A stretch of DNA of 64,000 nt, from the NCBI GenBank assembly GCA_023055505.1, contig JALIRH010000010.1:7098001-7162000 (forward strand), in the 5' to 3' direction. The position numbers and the translations under genes are program-made. This document shows positions 63,260-64,000 of this stretch, in pieces (the first letter of the stretch is position 1; the number at the start of each line of letters is the position of its first letter). The notes under the pieces were generated by a model. It worked only from the letters and a program-made list of their open reading frames with translations. It had not been told where the DNA came from and ran no database searches. Origin of the DNA: Callipepla californica brunnescens. Its lineage: Eukaryota; Chordata; Aves; Galliformes; Odontophoridae.

Positions 63260-64000
63260 GTTCAACACTGAGTAAGCTAAGGAAACTGAAATAGTGAGGG
63301 ACCCATTCTGCAGTTTAAACTGTGATAAATTTGACAATACATCTGAAAAACAAAGAATATTGGAAACAGTCAATCTTACAGCCAGGCTTCAAGGCATTTT
63401 TTATCCAAATTTAAGCCTTTCATACCTGCAACCATGTATGTGATAACCTGCAGTACCAGAAAGATTCCAATATGTCCTTGGTTAAATCTTACACTCTCCC
63501 AAGCACAGGCTTAATTTAGCACTACATAGATGAGGTAGTTCTAGTTATTTTTGACTCTCTGGTGCCATGCTGACACAATAGTTTTCTTAAAGCAGCAGAG
63601 TGTATCCTCCTCCTAGTGTGTCTTGCCATATTTCCTAAAACAAAAATATATTTTTAGATTGGAAAGGAAAAAAATGTCTAATTTAATATACAGCTGCTGG
63701 CTGATGAAAGACAAGTTTCTCTGGCAGATTCTTCATGGCCTTTTTCCTATAACTGCTCTGCCACTTTCTCTCTATAACGAGTACAAATTGAATGGATTAC
63801 TCTAGAAATCAGGATTGTGCTTTTATGGACTAATTCTGCTTGTGAGGTACGATTTGTATGATCACATTCCATTCCTCGTGGCCAAATACATTTTGGTAGG
63901 AATTTGCTTGACAAAATTTGGTACAGTGTTACATAATGCACTAAACATCCCTAGAATTGTGATGAAAATAGGGACTTTGGCAGAATGGTAAGAAAAAATG

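Larger units (their letters stand above)
55358..64000 (+). other. KCNH7: KCNH7 intron after exon 5 (part)
   Basis: It starts with gtaagg directly after a complete codon (phase 0). The following exon, expected to encode the pre-S1 segment and S1, was not found before the window ends. Contents are A16 (56794), a CR1 fragment (60800-60893), T27 (63229) and AT-rich unique DNA. Open frames at 59296-59697 (133 codons) and 58102-58398 are unrecognised and thought to be chance. Confidence 0.85.

Noticed and set aside
1..64000. CRISPR arrays, bacterial operons, rRNA or tRNA genes
   Set aside because: There are no regularly spaced direct repeats and no cloverleaf or rRNA-like stretches, and spliced exons, CR1 elements and microsatellites show this is vertebrate nuclear DNA.

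Overview
This window is AT-rich vertebrate nuclear DNA made up almost entirely of introns from one gene on the + strand. The gene is recognised as KCNH7 (ERG3, Kv11.3), a voltage-gated potassium channel of the ether-a-go-go-related family. The organism is very likely a galliform bird, probably chicken. Several CR1 LINE 3' ends with the typical avian 3' terminus are present, along with an internally deleted mariner of the chicken Galluhop type. The exon peptides match KCNH7 as I recall it from mammals. No alignment was run.

Three full-size coding exons are visible: 33096-33251 (end of the PAS/eag domain), 47456-47884 (long cytoplasmic linker) and 55143-55357 (linker up to the pre-S1 segment). 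A 21-nt microexon at 51262-51282 encodes DNGRNVK. All junctions fit: exon 3 enters and leaves in phase 1, exon 4 and the microexon are phase 1 on both sides, and exon 5 ends in phase 0. Together these exons give 821 coding nt, about 273 codons of the N-terminal cytoplasmic region. The start codon, PAS-cap, transmembrane core and C-terminus lie outside the window.

Layout: 1-33095 is the 3' part of a very large intron, with scattered CR1 pieces, the mariner at about 10586-11170, simple repeats and a 31-bp-arm hairpin at 24904-24973. Then come exon 3, a 14.2-kb intron holding a possible 33-nt microexon (40892-40924), exon 4, a 3.4-kb intron with two GC-rich patches, the microexon, a 3.9-kb intron with a dense TGCATG cluster, exon 5, and 8.6 kb of the next intron.

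The most interesting signal is regulatory: a frame-preserving microexon with a pyrimidine/TGC-rich 3' splice region and five TGCATG (RBFOX-type) motifs in 245 nt downstream. This is the architecture of a switchable neural microexon in an ion-channel linker. Apart from KCNH7, no second protein gene, tRNA, rRNA or CRISPR array was found. The remaining open reading frames look like chance or repeat-derived frames.
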